A DNA stretch of 64,000 nucleotides. Origin: Austropuccinia psidii. Lineage: Eukaryota; Basidiomycota; Pucciniomycetes; Pucciniales; Sphaerophragmiaceae. The notes beneath the pieces are model-generated. The model saw only the letters and a program-made list of their open reading frames with translations, had not been told where the DNA came from and ran no database searches. Below, piece by piece: positions 19,676 to 34,037 of this stretch. The number at the start of each line of letters is the position of its first letter. Position 1 is the first letter of the stretch. Location of the stretch: contig JALGQZ010000013.1 in assembly GCA_023105745.1 (NCBI GenBank), positions 27,452,105 to 27,516,104 of the forward strand. Direction: 5' to 3'. The position numbers and the translations under genes were made by a program.

Positions 19676-21460
19676 TGTGAGACTTTGAGATATGACCACA
19701 TATCCAAAGAGTGCACAAAACAATTTTACAAAACTTATTTTTATAATAAGAATTAAAATTACGATCTTAAACTAAGTAAGAATGCCATAAACAGGCATAA
19801 ACTCTTGCTTATCTCAGAAACCAATGGGTAACAATGTGGGATAAATTAAACCATTGGTTTTTGCATTAAAAAATACATATATGAAATCTTTATGCCATAT
19901 CTTTAAAACCAATGCTTGCTGAGATAACCTGGATATATGTACTTTTATGATCAGTGCATATATTCATGGCTTTCCGCTCATATCTTTCTTTTGAATTAAA
20001 CATTATAAGGAGTTGATTAAAAAATGGGGTTACCACTAAATAACTGTAAGAATGAAGATATAAGCTTTCTTTGGCAAGTTATAAAAAAGTTACAAAATAT
20101 AAGGGGATATTAGGAAAAATAGCATTAGCTGTTGACCACTCCAAATAAAAAGTAGTCCAAAATTTTAAATGAAAAGATATTTAGATTCTACTACTTCATA
20201 TGTGAGTAATCATTCACTTTTTATTATGATATTCAAGGTATAACTCCTTGAAATAATGGTTTGAAGTTTAAAATAGAAAACTTCAACAGTAAAGATGGAT
20301 TACAAGAAAATTAGTTAAAACTATAGTTCTCATGATTTTTTAAAGTCCTCTTGGAAGCTTGATAAGAACATTCCAAGCTATCATAATTCACTATCTCGAT
20401 TTCTGTAGCATGAATAATGAATAACTTAAAAGCTATTAAGGATTAAATCTAAGGCTTCAAAACAATCATTTCTCATCATTAAATCTAATTTTATTTTAAG
20501 CTTGACAGTTAAATAGGTGATAAAACTGCTTGATATTGATATCTTATGATTAAAAATATCAAAATACACCAAAATAAATTGTTTTCTAAGCCTATTATTT
20601 GAAAGATATCAAAGCTACAGTGATAAGTTTAAAAAATGATGTTATAATCATATAAAAAGGTTTAATAATGATTTAATTGTCACCAAACCTTGAAAAATTG
20701 ATCAATTCCAGTGGATAAAATCATTACACATCTACTCAAAGCCATATTTACTATAAAAGGACCTTCTCTTCCTCTGTTTCCCCCTCAGATGCATCAAATA
20801 CAATAAAAAATTAAAAATAAAGTTAATTTCTTCATTCTTTAGATATGAAACTCTTAGATTATCAAATACCAAAGATCCATTTGGTATTAATCACTAGCTT
20901 TGACATTTTTACTGCAATATCTTATTGTTTTTGTTGAAATTATCTTAAAATCTCTAAATTCATGTAAAAATAGTAAAGTTTGAAATTCTCTCTATTATTT
21001 ATTATAAATACAATTTGAATAAGTTTTATTTATACTCTCAGGTGTAATGTTATTCAGAATTATTATATCAAGTGTTAAAAGTAAGGTATTTTTTGTTATT
21101 CTGATATTATCTTCTTTATTGTTATTCTTAATAATTCTATAATTAGTATCAATAGTATTTATATTGATTAATAAATCTAATATTGGTCCTATTATTTTTA
21201 TAAATTTTTATATATTATTGAATAAAGAATTTTATACATCCACCAATTGTTGGTAACATCAATAAATTTCCATAAATATATGAATTTATTATATTACTTT
21301 ATTATTTTTCAAGAACAGAATGAATTTTATGCCATAATTATAATATATTCTTATTATTATAATTATTTTGAATCTTATTATGATTTAAATTAGGAAATTA
21401 ATAGTACAAAAAGTAAAATATTGGTAAATTTTACTTATTTTTTCATAGTCAAACCTTGAA
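19676..21460 (+). repeat. Solo LTR related to gypsy family B
   Basis: It starts TGTGAGACTTTGAGATATGACCACATATCC, as the B LTR does (31584, 40162), and ends near TTTCATAGTCAAACCTTGAA, close to the B end. Internal landmarks are shared: the Ca. 20755 TATA-like/CCCCCTCAGATGCATC stretch and AAGTGTTAAAAGTAAGG at about 21070. There is no internal region, so it is the product of LTR-LTR recombination. The flanks do not show a clear target duplication, consistent with age. Confidence 0.75.
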
Positions 21461-24400
21461 ATAGGACAATGGGGGTAATAATCACCATGAGAAAATATGC
21501 TAAACCTGAGAGCAGGTGTTGCATTTGTAAAGTGGATTTGACCCAGAAAGCTATAAGCCTGGGATCATTTTTGAAACTAGGTTGAACCCAGAGTATTAAT
21601 ATTTGTTGATGTTCCAACATCTTCCAAGCCATTAGAAGATTGCAGAATATTCATGTTTTCTTTGTCTCCTCTATGTATTAATAAACTATAAACTATTTGA
21701 TAGAAATTTTCATTCCAATTGTGATGGCACATTGAAATTGGAAACTCATTCCAACTCAATTGATCATTCAATCAGACATTTATTGATGAAGTTCTTGTCT
21801 TACAGGTATATTTGGGTTTGAAAAATCATTTTACCTTTTGAGAGTACCCAAAAGCAGAAAAAATCTTTCCAAATATATAAAACTCACATTTTACTTAATA
21901 ATGATATTCTTTTATTATATATAGAAGCTGAATATTATCACACTTAAAGCAAGGCTCACAAGAGTATTTTGGGCTAATCCCTTATCTTTAATAAGCTATT
22001 TTTTGGATTTTTCCTCTTGAAAAATTTTTTTTTTTTTCAAAATTTTAAAAAACATCTCAATTTGGGTGAAAATTCTATTTTTAAATTACACCATTAGAAA
22101 AGTGCTTTCCCTTTTTTTCTCATCAATTTGTTTATTTTTATTTTTTTCTAGAAGCCACGGTAAGAAAAAACTAAAATTTCCTATTTTAAAATACTAAGTT
22201 TACTTACTAGATTATTATCACCATATTGATATTTCTTGTATTCTTATTCTCATTATTTTTGTTATGTCATATTTCATATTCTTAAATATTCTATTTCTGT
22301 GTTTTCTATGAAATGTTTCTTGAAGAACTGCAGCTAAAGGCCCTGTACAGGCTTGTGCTGTTTACAATACAAGACTGTACAGTGCCTTGTACTATAACTC
22401 TTTTCAAAAAAATATATATTTGCAACAAAAAATTATAAATAAATAAAGATAAAATTAAGACTTATATAAACAAAATAATACACTAATAATTAATAATAAT
22501 AAAATTATAAAATCACTAAAGATTCATTATCCCACTGTGACAGATTTTAATTCTTCTACCCTACCTTTCAGAAGAAAATTGCAGAACAACTAAAAAGAAA
22601 GCAAAATAATAATGACTATGGAGGTAAAAAGACAATGAAATGAACAAGAAAAGTTACAAAATATTATCTCAATTGATTCTTGAATAAATAATTGATTTTG
22701 AGACTCATTTTTTCTATCATTTTCTTTGAATTTTTGAAGATAAAATACTTTTTCAAGAAGTTCCTCTTTATATTTTATGGATTTTTTTCAAGAAAAACTT
22801 ACCCAAACTTATTTTATGAAATGATATTAACCTGGAAAACTGATGGAGAAAAAAATTCAAGTTTTTACTAATCCATCAAAACGCGAAATTTAATATCATA
22901 TTGTATTGGAAGCAGAAACAAAAACTGAATGATACTTTGAAGGTCATATTACAATTAATCTTAGAATGGAGCTTCAAATAAGAGCAAAGGTTTAATTTGA
23001 TGTTTTTTATAGTTCAATGAAGTTAATATAGATCTTGAGAGATGTTGTTTTGAGCTTTAAGTTTTACCACTACTATTATTATTTTCACAAAAAATATACC
23101 CAAAACATAGTTATTTTTCAACTACTCAGGAATAAAAACTTTCTTTTGAATGAGTTAAAAATTACTTTAATCAAGAAAAACATGAATTCTATGGTACAAA
23201 ATTAATTGAAAGGAATATACTAACAAATAAAAATATAGCTTCTATAAAAATATGAATAAATATTATGATTTATGTTTTATAAGGAGAAATACATGTTTGG
23301 TGAGCTATTTAGATGATTCAGGGAATATAACTAAGTGTGGCTTTGTTTGTATGTTTTTTTATAATAAATACACAATATATGAAGATTTCCTTTTTTTAGT
23401 TTTTATGTGGTAAAGGTATCATGAATATGCAGAGATAGACTCATAAGTAAATATATATATATCTATATAGAAACTTATCCTTATTTTATTTAGTTTGATC
23501 TTTCAGAACTAGCTGATGTTATATTTTAGGTTTAGGATACTTCATTGTTGCTCCATAGAGTAGCTATAAGAAATATACCTTGAGAAAATGACTTATTTAT
23601 TCCAATTTCATTTTTTACAAATAGTTATAAATTAAATTTGGTGAATAATTTTTCTTGTTCAATCATATTTAAGGAGGTATTGTTTTCTCATGTCGAGTTA
23701 ATATGCAGTTTGATTCAAGGTTCCAAACTGGCTATTCCAATTGGTTTAACCATATGTTCAAAGAATATTTATGGTGCAGCAATTCTTGAATTTCTCTTAG
23801 AAGTCCTGTAGGCTTATTTTAATTCTCATTATGAGGTATTTATTGTCAATTAGAAGTTATTTCTTAATATTGAAGTGAACAAAGAATAGAGAAATATATA
23901 ATTCTTTTTCTTTCAAGATAAAGAGAGCTAAAAATTCATTCTATCAATTTGAACACATATTTAAGAATGAGTATCCTCAAAATAAGAAAAGAAAGGATCT
24001 ATAGAAGGTAAAATATATAGCTCAAAGATAAATGTAATATAACCTTCTTCAAGAAATAATATCAAGCTAAGGAAAAACTCTATTCGAAGTATTCTGAAGT
24101 CTATCAAGGAATTGGTATGTAAATTTTTGATATCACAGGAATATACTTCAGAAGGCATATTATATGATATCAGATATTTGATTAGGGTATCAGAGCATTT
24201 TCTGGAAAAATGTTTTCTATTATAGTTACTCACATGGGAAATGAGCTTTTAAAGATAAGATTTCAGTTTCTTTCACTGGAATGAATACTTGAAGTGAGAT
24301 ATATAGAGGTTTTCTTATCAAGGAATAGTCTTGTTGTCTGAATGTATGAAGATCTATATATGATGGAATTTGATAATAAATTCAGATGCTATTATTCAGG

Positions 24401-25321
24401 AATTCCATTTTTTAAATTCAATATTATCTCCAAAATACTGCGACTTAAGCGAAGGAAGAAGTCCTTAAGGATGGAATCAAATCCATATGTTTCTTTTACC
24501 CATATAATGACTCACTTCTTTAAGTGAACAAATCTCCTCTTGGGATTTTGATAGTATGAGATAAGGCTGGTATATATTGAATGAAAATTTACTTTTTTTT
24601 CCTTAATATTCAATCAATATTTTTTAGTTGAACTTTAAGTAATTTTTTCTGGATCATTGAATCCTGTTTCTCTTATTAGATAAAAATTTGTGATCGATGC
24701 GATTTCTGTTTTTTAAATAGCCTTTTTTGGAGCCAATAGATTCATTAAGGGTATCTGATGCATAAAAACTTGATTGATATGTGATAAAATTAATGGAAGA
24801 AAGATATATTCTACATAGCTAAGGCTTCTTGCAAACAAAGGGATAGGATTATTGGCTTATTAATTTAATTTTTGAAAATATTTGAAATGGAGAAATAATA
24901 TATTATCAAATATTTTTATATGCATGAAGAGCTGAAAGACAGAAATCTAAAACTTGAGTCTTTCTTTTTTGATTTTTTTTGCACTTGACTATACATTAAA
25001 GTACATTTTTACTAAAAGCAAGGTTTGTTTATCATTTAGCTTTGAGCTCTTGATCTTTGAAAATTTTTGCCATGAACTGCTATTGAATAATTGAATTCAG
25101 AATTAATTTCTTGCATATATTTCTTGCGTTTCTTCCAAAATTCTATTTTTCAATTTAATTTTCATCCTCTCCTCCAATCCGTATAAAGCTTATCTCCCAT
25201 GTTAATTTTCGAATGCAACACCTGCTGTCAGGTATAGCCATGTTGCTCATTGTGAATTAAAGTATTATAGTGAATCAAAATATAAAAATCTATTGGCCTC
25301 ATCATTAAGCAATCATTTTCT
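21461..25321. other. AT-rich DNA without recognisable genes
   Basis: Only short, compositionally biased open frames occur here (for example 21435-21771 minus, 23961-24233 minus). There are homopolymer runs (near 22026) and an AT dinucleotide run near 23450. No LTR, TIR or splice-supported coding stretch was found. Confidence 0.5.
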
Positions 25322-26875
25322 TCATGTAAAATGGGTAATACTTATAGAGCTCAAAGAACCTCCCCATGGAGATTTTATCATACAACTTTGTGAAAAAAAA
25401 ACACGTCTGGAAAAGGCTGAAGAGGCTGGAATGGCCAGATATTTGTAAGATATTTCTTCCAAGTTGCGAAAGATATTATTGATCATCTGCTTCTGAAAGT
25501 GATTTATATTAGTATGAAACAAGTGAATTAGGAACATTGCTGTGATTTCAAGCCTACCTCCCAAAAATCCACTATTGAATCATCTTCCAAAGTTGGATGA
25601 AGATTATTTAAATATTCTCCCATTATATTTTGGTTTTTCTTTTTTTAGCCTTGCTGGAAGGAGCAGCGGAAATAATACAAATGTTATTAGTAAATGGATC
25701 ATCTGGCTTGGACTTTGAGGCTACTACTTCAAGTTCACTTTCATTATCTGTTTTAGCTTCGTTCATTAGTGTTGATGTGAGTGTATCATATTAAAGTGTC
25801 GAAGCTTAAATGGAAGATTCTATTATATCTTCTTATATGCTTAGTTTTTCAAATTCTTAAGTCCTGAATAATGGATTCAATATTGCTGATATGATGATGT
25901 CTTGATTTTTTATCTTGATTTGATAATATTTATTGGCCTTATCAAAATTAGCCATGCAAGTATTTATCCAATTCGGATGTGTTGTGGAAGCAGAATAGAG
26001 CTGGAATTCATGCATCAAAAAATGATAAAATCTTATTGCCATGTTCTTAGAAGGTTGATTTGATTCAAAAATAATGCAGCCACTATCACATGAGCTCAAT
26101 ATGGGCTCCATGAAAGAGGTTGTTCTCCATACTGGGTCATATAGTTGATATTTATATCCATCAGAAGTCTGAGTGAACTTTGTTAACAAGGTTTTACGCA
26201 AGTGTGCAAAAATGATCAGTTTCAAAAAAAAATTACAATGATTTGTGGGAATAGAAATCAGCAAAAGTCTGGGATTTGTTGTCTAATTTCCGATGATTTG
26301 GAAATTGTCATGCTTCTTGGTTAAACCCCGAATAAGTAAGCAGAGATCTCATACCATCCATAAATCAGATTTACAATTGGATTACAAGCTTTAACAAATG
26401 AAATAATTATATTTTATCCCATATAATGGGTAGAATAAATATTAAGCATACTTGTGTGTGATCTTCATTGGAAAAAGGCTGCATTGAGCAGTTCATAACT
26501 TCCTCCTACTTCCTGCGTCTCCAATAGTGTTTCATTGAGGGCCCAATGATTGAATGAGGCAGTTTTACTCTTCTTAGTATAACTCAACATTAAAATTAAA
26601 AGTCAATTTAAAATTCAACAAAATTATCATAAATGATGTATAAGAAAAAATATCATACCTGAATTTTTTATTTGTAGACAACCACAAATCATCTTTGTCA
26701 CTAGACACTTTTGACACAGCATTGCAATGCACAAAATGTTCTTCAAATTTTTGTCCTCTTCATTAAATTCACCCACTTTCTCCAAGAACTCTTTGATAAT
26801 TATTGATTTGAAATAACATACACATTGGTAATATTGCTTGATTGCTGGCCATTTTAACCCAATTTCAGCATACAT
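25322..26875 (-). pseudogene. Decayed hAT-family transposase
   Basis: Minus-strand open pieces at 26875-26627, 26264-25857 and 25564-25322 lie in the right order for the C-terminal half of a hAT transposase. The middle piece has a hAT-like stretch, FDKANKYYQ followed by IISAILNPLFRT. The last piece, YKYLAIPASSAFSRRVFFSQ with a downstream SPWGGSLSS, resembles the hAT dimerisation domain, whose usual pattern is YLxIPAxSxxxERVFSxxxxxxxxxRxxL. The pieces are separated by stops and frame changes, and the usual ERVFS is altered (RRVFFS), so it is inactive. The N-terminal half is not clear; a possible fragment lies at 28591-28342, beyond the TIR element. The identification rests on motif memory only. 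Confidence 0.5.
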
Positions 26876-27057
26876 TTTGATTCAGTAATTGATCATCTTG
26901 TTATTTTTCATTTCATTATTGGATTGATGTACAAAAAAAATTCATTGTTCAATTGCACACCAAACCATATTGGCTCATACTTCACCTGAATGAGCTCCCA
27001 AAAACTCCTATAATTATGACCAATTAATTATGAAAATTTTGCATATTTTCATCAATG

Positions 27058-28273
27058 TTAATTAAGGGTGTTGTTAAACACATGTAAGCTTTTAGTAAAA
27101 ACACGTAAGCCCTTACATGTTTTTACCAATTTATGGCCAAAACACATAAGTGACCTTAATTTTCAAAAAAAAATTCCTCAGGATCAGTTTTGAGTTTTTT
27201 TTTAATTTTTTTGCCATATTTTTCCTGACATGGGATGCCAATATCCACAGATTTTTTCATATTTTTTTTGGCCAATTTGGCAAAGTGGTGTATTTCTTTA
27301 AAAAAACATTATATATGTTCCCACTTATCAATTTTCATAACTTTTCTTTAAAAATAAAGGGCGAAATCTTGAGAATAAAAAACCAGAAGCCCAAAATTTG
27401 GGGATTTTTTTGCCAGGACAATTGTATGCCCAAAAAGTCCCTTGTTTACATTTTTTTGTTCATGTTTTTAATTACCTTGAAAATGCCATGTATGAAATCA
27501 ATTTAAATAAAAATGTAATTTATGAGGAGTGGAAGTTGAAATTCCATTTGTGGCATTAAAATTGCCATTTATGGTATCAGAGGTGCCATAAATGGCATCA
27601 CAAATGACATAATAATGCCATAAATGGCATCAAGAATGACATATAGGTGCCATTTATGGCCATAGTATTGGCGTAATTGGAATTAAAACAATGCCATAAA
27701 TGTAATTGTATGGCCTTAACAATGCTATTTATGCATTTAACAATTTCATAAATGGCCTCAACAATGGCATTGTCAAGGCCATTAACAATGGAATGAATGG
27801 CCTTAAAAATGCCATTAATGGCCTCAAAAACGGCATGAATGGCCTCAAAAATACCATAAATGGCATTAACAATCCCATTTGTGGCATTTTTAAGGCCAAA
27901 AATGATATTAACAATTTCATTTATGGCATTTTCAAGGCCATTCATTCCATTGTTAATGGCCTTGAAAATGGCATGAATGGCCTTAAATTATTGATTCCAT
28001 AAATTGCATTGTTAATGCCATTCATGGCTTTAACAATCCCATTTGTGGAATTAACAATGCAATTGATGGAATTAATAATGTCATTTATGGCATGAATAAT
28101 GCCCTTTATTGCATTGATAATGCCATTAATAGCCTTCAAAATTCCATCAACGGCATTAATAATGCCCTTTATTGCATTGATAATGCCATAAAGAGCCAGA
28201 TTTCATTTTAAAACCACCCCTCACATGTTTTTACCAATTCCCTTACGTGTTTTTACCAATACCCTTAATTAAT
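27058..28273. mobile_element. Non-autonomous TIR element (MITE-like)
   Basis: The ends are inverted repeats: AAGGGTGTTGTTAAACACATG on the left (27064 onward) and, reversed, AAGGGTATTGGTAAAAACACG on the right (ending 28266). Both have TTAATTAA outside, so a TTAA or longer A/T duplication is possible. Subterminal copies of GTAAAAACAYGTAAG occur twice at each end (27091-27117; 28222-28260). There is no transposase. The open frame at 27150-27506 is Phe/Lys-biased and probably accidental. Most of the right half is the palindromic minisatellite described separately. The insertion sits within hAT-like debris. Confidence 0.6.
27541..28195. repeat. Palindromic minisatellite built on AATGGC/GCCATT
   Basis: About 650 bp are made of degenerate 15- to 21-nt units of the kind AATGGCCTTAAAAATGCCATT, each itself an imperfect palindrome. 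Because units are self-complementary, both strands show repeat-like open frames rich in Asn, Gly and Ile; these are not genes. The array could fold into many alternative hairpins. Confidence 0.8.
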
Positions 28274-28341
28274 TACCTCAAATTCAAACAGAGTGGAATT
28301 AAACTTCATATCTTTGGGTGAGATCCACTCAACAACCAGAG

Positions 28342-28591
28342 CTATTTAGCTCTGGAAATTATCTTTAGTGCTCCATAAATCTTTTCCAATACCCATGTGT
28401 GTGTTATCTGGTTTTTTCGAAATAAATTGTAATAACCTCTCCTTATGTTCAACATATATTGACTTGGAAGTACTTGGGAATATTTGTTGTGATGGCCATG
28501 GAAATGTAGGGGAAATCTCTCCCAGTACATGGCGCATTTGTGGTAAATCCATAGTACCAAAATTTACCTGAATGCATACAAGTCCCTTCAT
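28342..28591 (-). pseudogene. Possible fragment of a decayed transposase gene
   Basis: A minus-strand open stretch reads ...KKPDNTHMGIGKDLWSTKDN, faintly like the DLWTS region of hAT transposases. It lies upstream, in gene order, of the hAT C-terminal pieces and on the other side of the TIR element. Two overlapping frames are open, so the assignment is weak. Confidence 0.25.
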
Positions 28592-31583
28592 AAGCTTATT
28601 TAATAAGATTGAATTTACCTGAGCTTTCTGTTGGGATTTTGCATTGGGATCAAGTGATAATGGATCTTGGTGTTCCCATTATTTGAAAAGTACTCACCAA
28701 ATTCTATGATTCTTGCATAAAATGGTTCATTCAATACTATAATGTAGCTCATAGCTTTATTATAGCACTTGAGAGTATTGGTTTCTAAGGATTTATATTA
28801 CTTATGGGTGAGACAAAAATTATTTACAATAAAGATATTGAAGTAAACATACCTCAAAGTATTGATAAACAGAATATCTGAATTTGATCTGTCAGAATTA
28901 TTGGTTGTGGCTGATTATCTTGGTTCAGTTTTCAATTCAATATAAGTCAAATATGAATCTTAATTATATGTATCCAAATATTCCTCTCCATTTTCTTTTT
29001 CTAATCCAAAAATTTCTTCAATTGAGGAATCGGTTGAATAATACATTTTATGTAGTACTAATCACTTCATTAAAGGACTAAAACAAAGTTATTTGGCTTA
29101 GTCTTTTGATCGTATGTCAAGTTGAAAAGCTGGGATAATAGAATGTTTAATGATTGGAGATGACCATGTGATACTTTGCAAAACCTTGATAAAAAAATAT
29201 TTCTTATTAGTACTTGAAGATTGGAGACCTACTTATATAGTAAAAAAACCTTTATCCTATTTCAAGACTTAGCCACTGTAAAGGAACAAACACGCAATTG
29301 AATATATGTCAACTCCAAATCTATATTGATGTATATACCTTTTGATCATATTTTTTTTCTGTGCCATAAGTAGGCTAGAGTTGTGGATAATTGAACTTCA
29401 TTCTTCCTTGACTTGTTAGAATATTTACTGAAAACATTATCAATTATTTAGTTCCAGGTGACAAGGAATGTTGGATATGGTTTGTAAAATTCATATTGAA
29501 TTCAGTTGTATTTGAAATTTAATGACATCTTCTTGCCATAATGGTGACTTTTGGGTGGAGGAATTTTTTCGGGCTGAAATAATAGTGAGAAAATTCCAAT
29601 TTTGAATCCTTCCAACTGGTAGGGAAGATAGAAAATAATGGCTGCACTCCAACTAGTTTTATTTACATGTGGTTGAAATTATTCAAAATTGCAATTGAAT
29701 ATTGCATAATCATTCCATGAATACCAATTGTACTGACAGTCTTCACAGCCTTTCTAAAATCCCCAAAAAATTTGACTTCATGGAAAAAGAAAAGTATTAG
29801 CTGTTGAACTTCTCAATTATGATGTAAAACTTGTTTTCCACTTTGAATAAGAATAAAAAAAGGATTCCAACCTTTCAGAAGTGAATTTCAATTAATTATT
29901 TCAAAAAATGAAACAAAATGAATAAGAAAAATATTTTCTTCAAAATTATGTCAAAAAAAACAAAGTGATGTTAAGAAAATGATGAATACTTCCCAAAATT
30001 TCTTAAGTTTTTATGGATGAAACCACCAAAAGACTTTTTTAATTAAATGGAATTTATATAATTTATTTTGGAAGTCATAAATTTTCCTTCCATCTTGAGA
30101 CTTATCAATGAGTAATTTTTCAAATGATTTTGGATGGGAAAGGGATATCCATATTTGAAAATTCATTGAACTAAGGCCCTCCTGATTATCCCAAAAAAGA
30201 ATCAAAATGAAAATAACTCTTATTCTTAATATTTCAAGTCTGAAAGAGAAATTTCTACTTCTCTTTATTCCAAAATTCTAAATCTAAATAAATTTAGCTG
30301 CTCACATTTTGTTTTTAAGTGGAATGTATCTCCACATGAGAGGTCAAAAAATTCAATTTTATTTTATTATAAAAATTAAAAATTTCAAAGGCTTGTTTTA
30401 TGAAAAATTCCTAGGGTTGAGCTTGAATTAGTATTTGTTGGTTTTTGTATTGTGATATGGATTTCTCCATGTGGTTATGATACTGAAAAAAATATTTGTT
30501 TTTCAATAATGTTTCTAAAAAAACAGTATCCAACCAATTTGGGAAATTTAGGGGAAGAAAAATATATCTTTAAACAAGGAATAAACTCATTACCTGTTAT
30601 TAACAAAGAACTTGAAAGTGTTTATTGATATATTGAATTCAAATAAGGAATGAACTCTCTGATACTTGAGCTAAAAAAAGTCACTTTCGGAAGCTCAAAA
30701 TTTTCCAGTTCAATAACAAGCTAACCTTTTTTGTAAGATGCATTTATGAAACTGTTGATAATATTACTATGAATCAAAAGTACTATGAATGTTCTTATGA
30801 GATATAATAAAGAATATTATTACCACAATCAACCAATGAATTACTTAATTATTCCTTTTTCTTTTTATATACTACTATTGATTATAACAGTAAGCAGTAA
30901 TTGTCTGAAAGAATATATTACAAGAATTATTGAATAAGAAAGCTTCTTCATTGAAATAATGAAATTATTTCAATATATAATTATCTTTTGCAAGAATAAT
31001 TAAAAGGAGATATATCTTGAGGAAAACTCTTACTGGAAAAAAAAAATAAAAACTAAATAAAAACACTCACTAATATTCAAATGATACTTTGTAAAGTATT
31101 GGAAGAGTGATTTGATGGATTAATTGTGGATTTGAAGGATTGAAATGGTATTTTAAAAGTAATTAAACAATATGATAGTTAAATACTATTGTAAATAGTA
31201 TATTTTTATGATTAAACATCTTTCTGATTGATTCTGAGAGAATTAAAACACTTAAGAAACACATTAACTAATACCTACTTGTTTGTACTAAAGATACAAT
31301 TGGATAATGAGATGATTTGGAAAATACAGAAAGAGGAGGCCTATTTTAATTAGTTGAAAGATAAAAGAGGCTTTACATGGAGAAAGCTAGGAAACCAGTG
31401 ATTAGGAAGCCAATTATCCCCTTTGGATTATTTATTGCATCATTTTTGTCATGTAAGATTATCATAATTACTTAATTAAGTCATATTACATGACTACCAG
31501 CTCATTCATGGTAAATAAATATAGGAGTAACAACTGTAAATATTCTTTTCTTTCATGATTGGAATTAATTTGGCAAATGTATC
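28592..31583. other. AT-rich DNA without recognisable genes
   Basis: Only short open frames with biased composition occur (28884-29081 plus, 30011-30205 minus). I find no repeats with defined ends before the B LTR begins at 31584. Confidence 0.5.
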
Positions 31584-33544
31584 TGTGAGCCTTTGAGATA
31601 TGACCACATATCCAAAAAGGTCACAACGAAATTTCTGTAATAATTATATTCATACTAATTATCTCAAAGACTAGTAAAAATGCCATAAATAAGTAAAAAA
31701 TCTGAATGAACTCAGAATCTAATTAGTAAACATGTGAGACAAATTTCACCATTAGATTCCTCATGGTAAGATACACATATGTCATTTTTATGGCATATCT
31801 GAAAAGTCAATAATTACTGAAGTATAAGTAATAATACCTTAAAAAAGGCATAAATCCTTATTTAACTCAGAAACCAAATAGGCAACATGTATAATAAGCT
31901 GTACCATTTGATTCTCCATAAGAATCCACACATAAAACAATTATAAAGCTATTCTCTAAAGTCAATACTTAAGAAATTAAGATGAATATATGCACTTTTT
32001 TGTTCAATGCATATATTCATGGTTTTTAGATAATATCTCTTGAAATATACAAGATAGAGAGATAAAACAAAAGTAAAGTCACCATGTAATTACCGTAATA
32101 ACACATATGAGAGCTTTATTTCAAAAGCTATAAACAAGGTTGAAACTTGTAATGGATTATTGACTGACATCGATGGAGCTGTTGAGAGCTTTGTTGTGAA
32201 AATGCCCCAAACTTAAAAAAAGTGGACATTCAGACTCTACTAGCTCATATGTGAAGAATTATGTAATTTTTATTATCATATTCAAGGTATAACCCCTTGA
32301 AATCATGGTTTGAAGTTTAAAATATTAAATTTTGACAGAAAAGATGAGTTACAAGACAAATCATCAAAAATAGAGTTTTGATGATGTAATGAAATGCTCT
32401 TGTCAGTTTAATGAAGACATGCCAAGATATCAGAATCCACTCTCAGAATAGCTGTAGTGTGTATAAACTAAAAGGTATCAATGATAAAAGCTTAAGGTTA
32501 AATTTGATCATTTATGATCACTCACTGCAATCTTATTTTATGTTTAACAGTTATATAAGTGATAAAGCTGGTGAATACTATTACATTAGGATTAATACTA
32601 ATAGATCCACAAATTCAAGGCTTCTGCCAAGCCTATGATGTCATCCAACTTAGAGTTATAGTGATAACTCTAAATAATGGCGTAATAAGGTGATAAGATG
32701 GTTTGATCATGACGTAATCATCACTAAACCTTAAATAATGATCATTTCCAGTGGATACCATCAGTAAACGTCTACTAGAAGCCTACTGGACTCTAAAAGG
32801 GAGTTATTCACAATAAATAGACCTCTTTTTACTCTATTTCCCCCTCAGACACATCAAAACACAAAAACAATTAAATCAAAAGGTAAAATCTTTATTCTTT
32901 ATATATAAATATTTTATATTATTAAAGGAAAAAGGTAATCTTTGTTTTAATAATCATTATGGATGTTATTACTTCAATTGTTCTTCTGTTTTGCTCTATT
33001 TCTTTTGAAAATCTCAAATCCATGTAAAATCAAGAGACTTTGTAATTTCTCTTATTTTTAATTGTAAATGCAATTTAAATAAGTTTTATTTATATTATTT
33101 GGCGTAAATCTATTCAAAGTTATTATACTAAGTGTCAAAAGTAGGTTATTTTCTCTTATTATAAAAATTTCTCTTGATTATTGCTTTTAATATTTCTTTA
33201 ATTAATATAAATAGTATTTATTTTAATTTTTAACTATAATATTAGTAATATTACTGTTATTAGATGTTTTTTATTAATAAAAGACAATTTTTTATGCCTT
33301 TATTATTTGTTGGTAACAATAATAAAGTGCTTTAAAATATATTGATCATTTAATATTAATATATTTATTTATTATATTTTTTTGTAATATAAATTATATT
33401 ATTATATTTATTTAATAACATAATCATTTTTAGGCCTTGATTATAATTATCTTTATCTTATTTACTTTACTTATTAGGACATTCAGAGTACAATAAGTAA
33501 AATATTTGTAATTTTTGCTTATTGTTTCATAGTCAAGCCTTACA
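31584..33544 (+). repeat. 5' LTR of element B
   Basis: Starts TGTGAGCCTTTGAGATATGACC and ends GTCAAGCCTTACA. A TATA-like AATAAATAG is near 32811, followed by CTCTATTTCCCCCTCAGACAC and a donor-like AAAAGGTAAAA near 32880. The 3' copy is at 40162-42124. Confidence 0.92.
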
Positions 33545-33565
33545 TTTGGGGGCCTGGCCATGATA
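33545..33565 (+). promoter_or_regulatory. Putative primer-binding site of element B
   Basis: TTTGGGGGCCTGGCCATGAT directly follows the LTR and differs from that of A1 by one base in 20. Confidence 0.7.
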
Positions 33566-34037
33566 TTTACTTTAAAAGACCTTTAAAAATATTCTAATTG
33601 GGTTTATCCAATATAAATTATAATTATAATCATAAAATTATAAAATAATTTTATATACATTAACTTTAAAACTATTGAGGCATTTAGAAAGCAATTGTAC
33701 TGTCTTACACATGGTTTTTCACATCCTTAGACTTTCAAGAACTTTCTTTGAGTGACTCTAGTTATTAGAAGAGATATCTTATAAATTCAAAATGATTTTA
33801 CATTATAAATGAATTTAATAATAGAATCATATTCATTTTTATTTTGATATTTAAAAATGATAACACAAAAAATATTAAAAAATATTAAAAACCAATAAAA
33901 ATAGTTATTTTTATTCATTCCCTTATTCACTTCATTTATTCAAAGATATAAAAGCATTTTTTATGTGGAAAATTGCCATATCTTACCAAAAATAACACTT
34001 CTTATATAAAAGACCTATATTTATTTGTCTTTGTTAG

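Noticed and set aside
27598..28139. Repeat proteins rich in Asn, Gly and Ile on both strands
   Set aside because: They are translations of a minisatellite made of palindromic units; both strands give the same kind of peptide and there is no start, splice or homology support.
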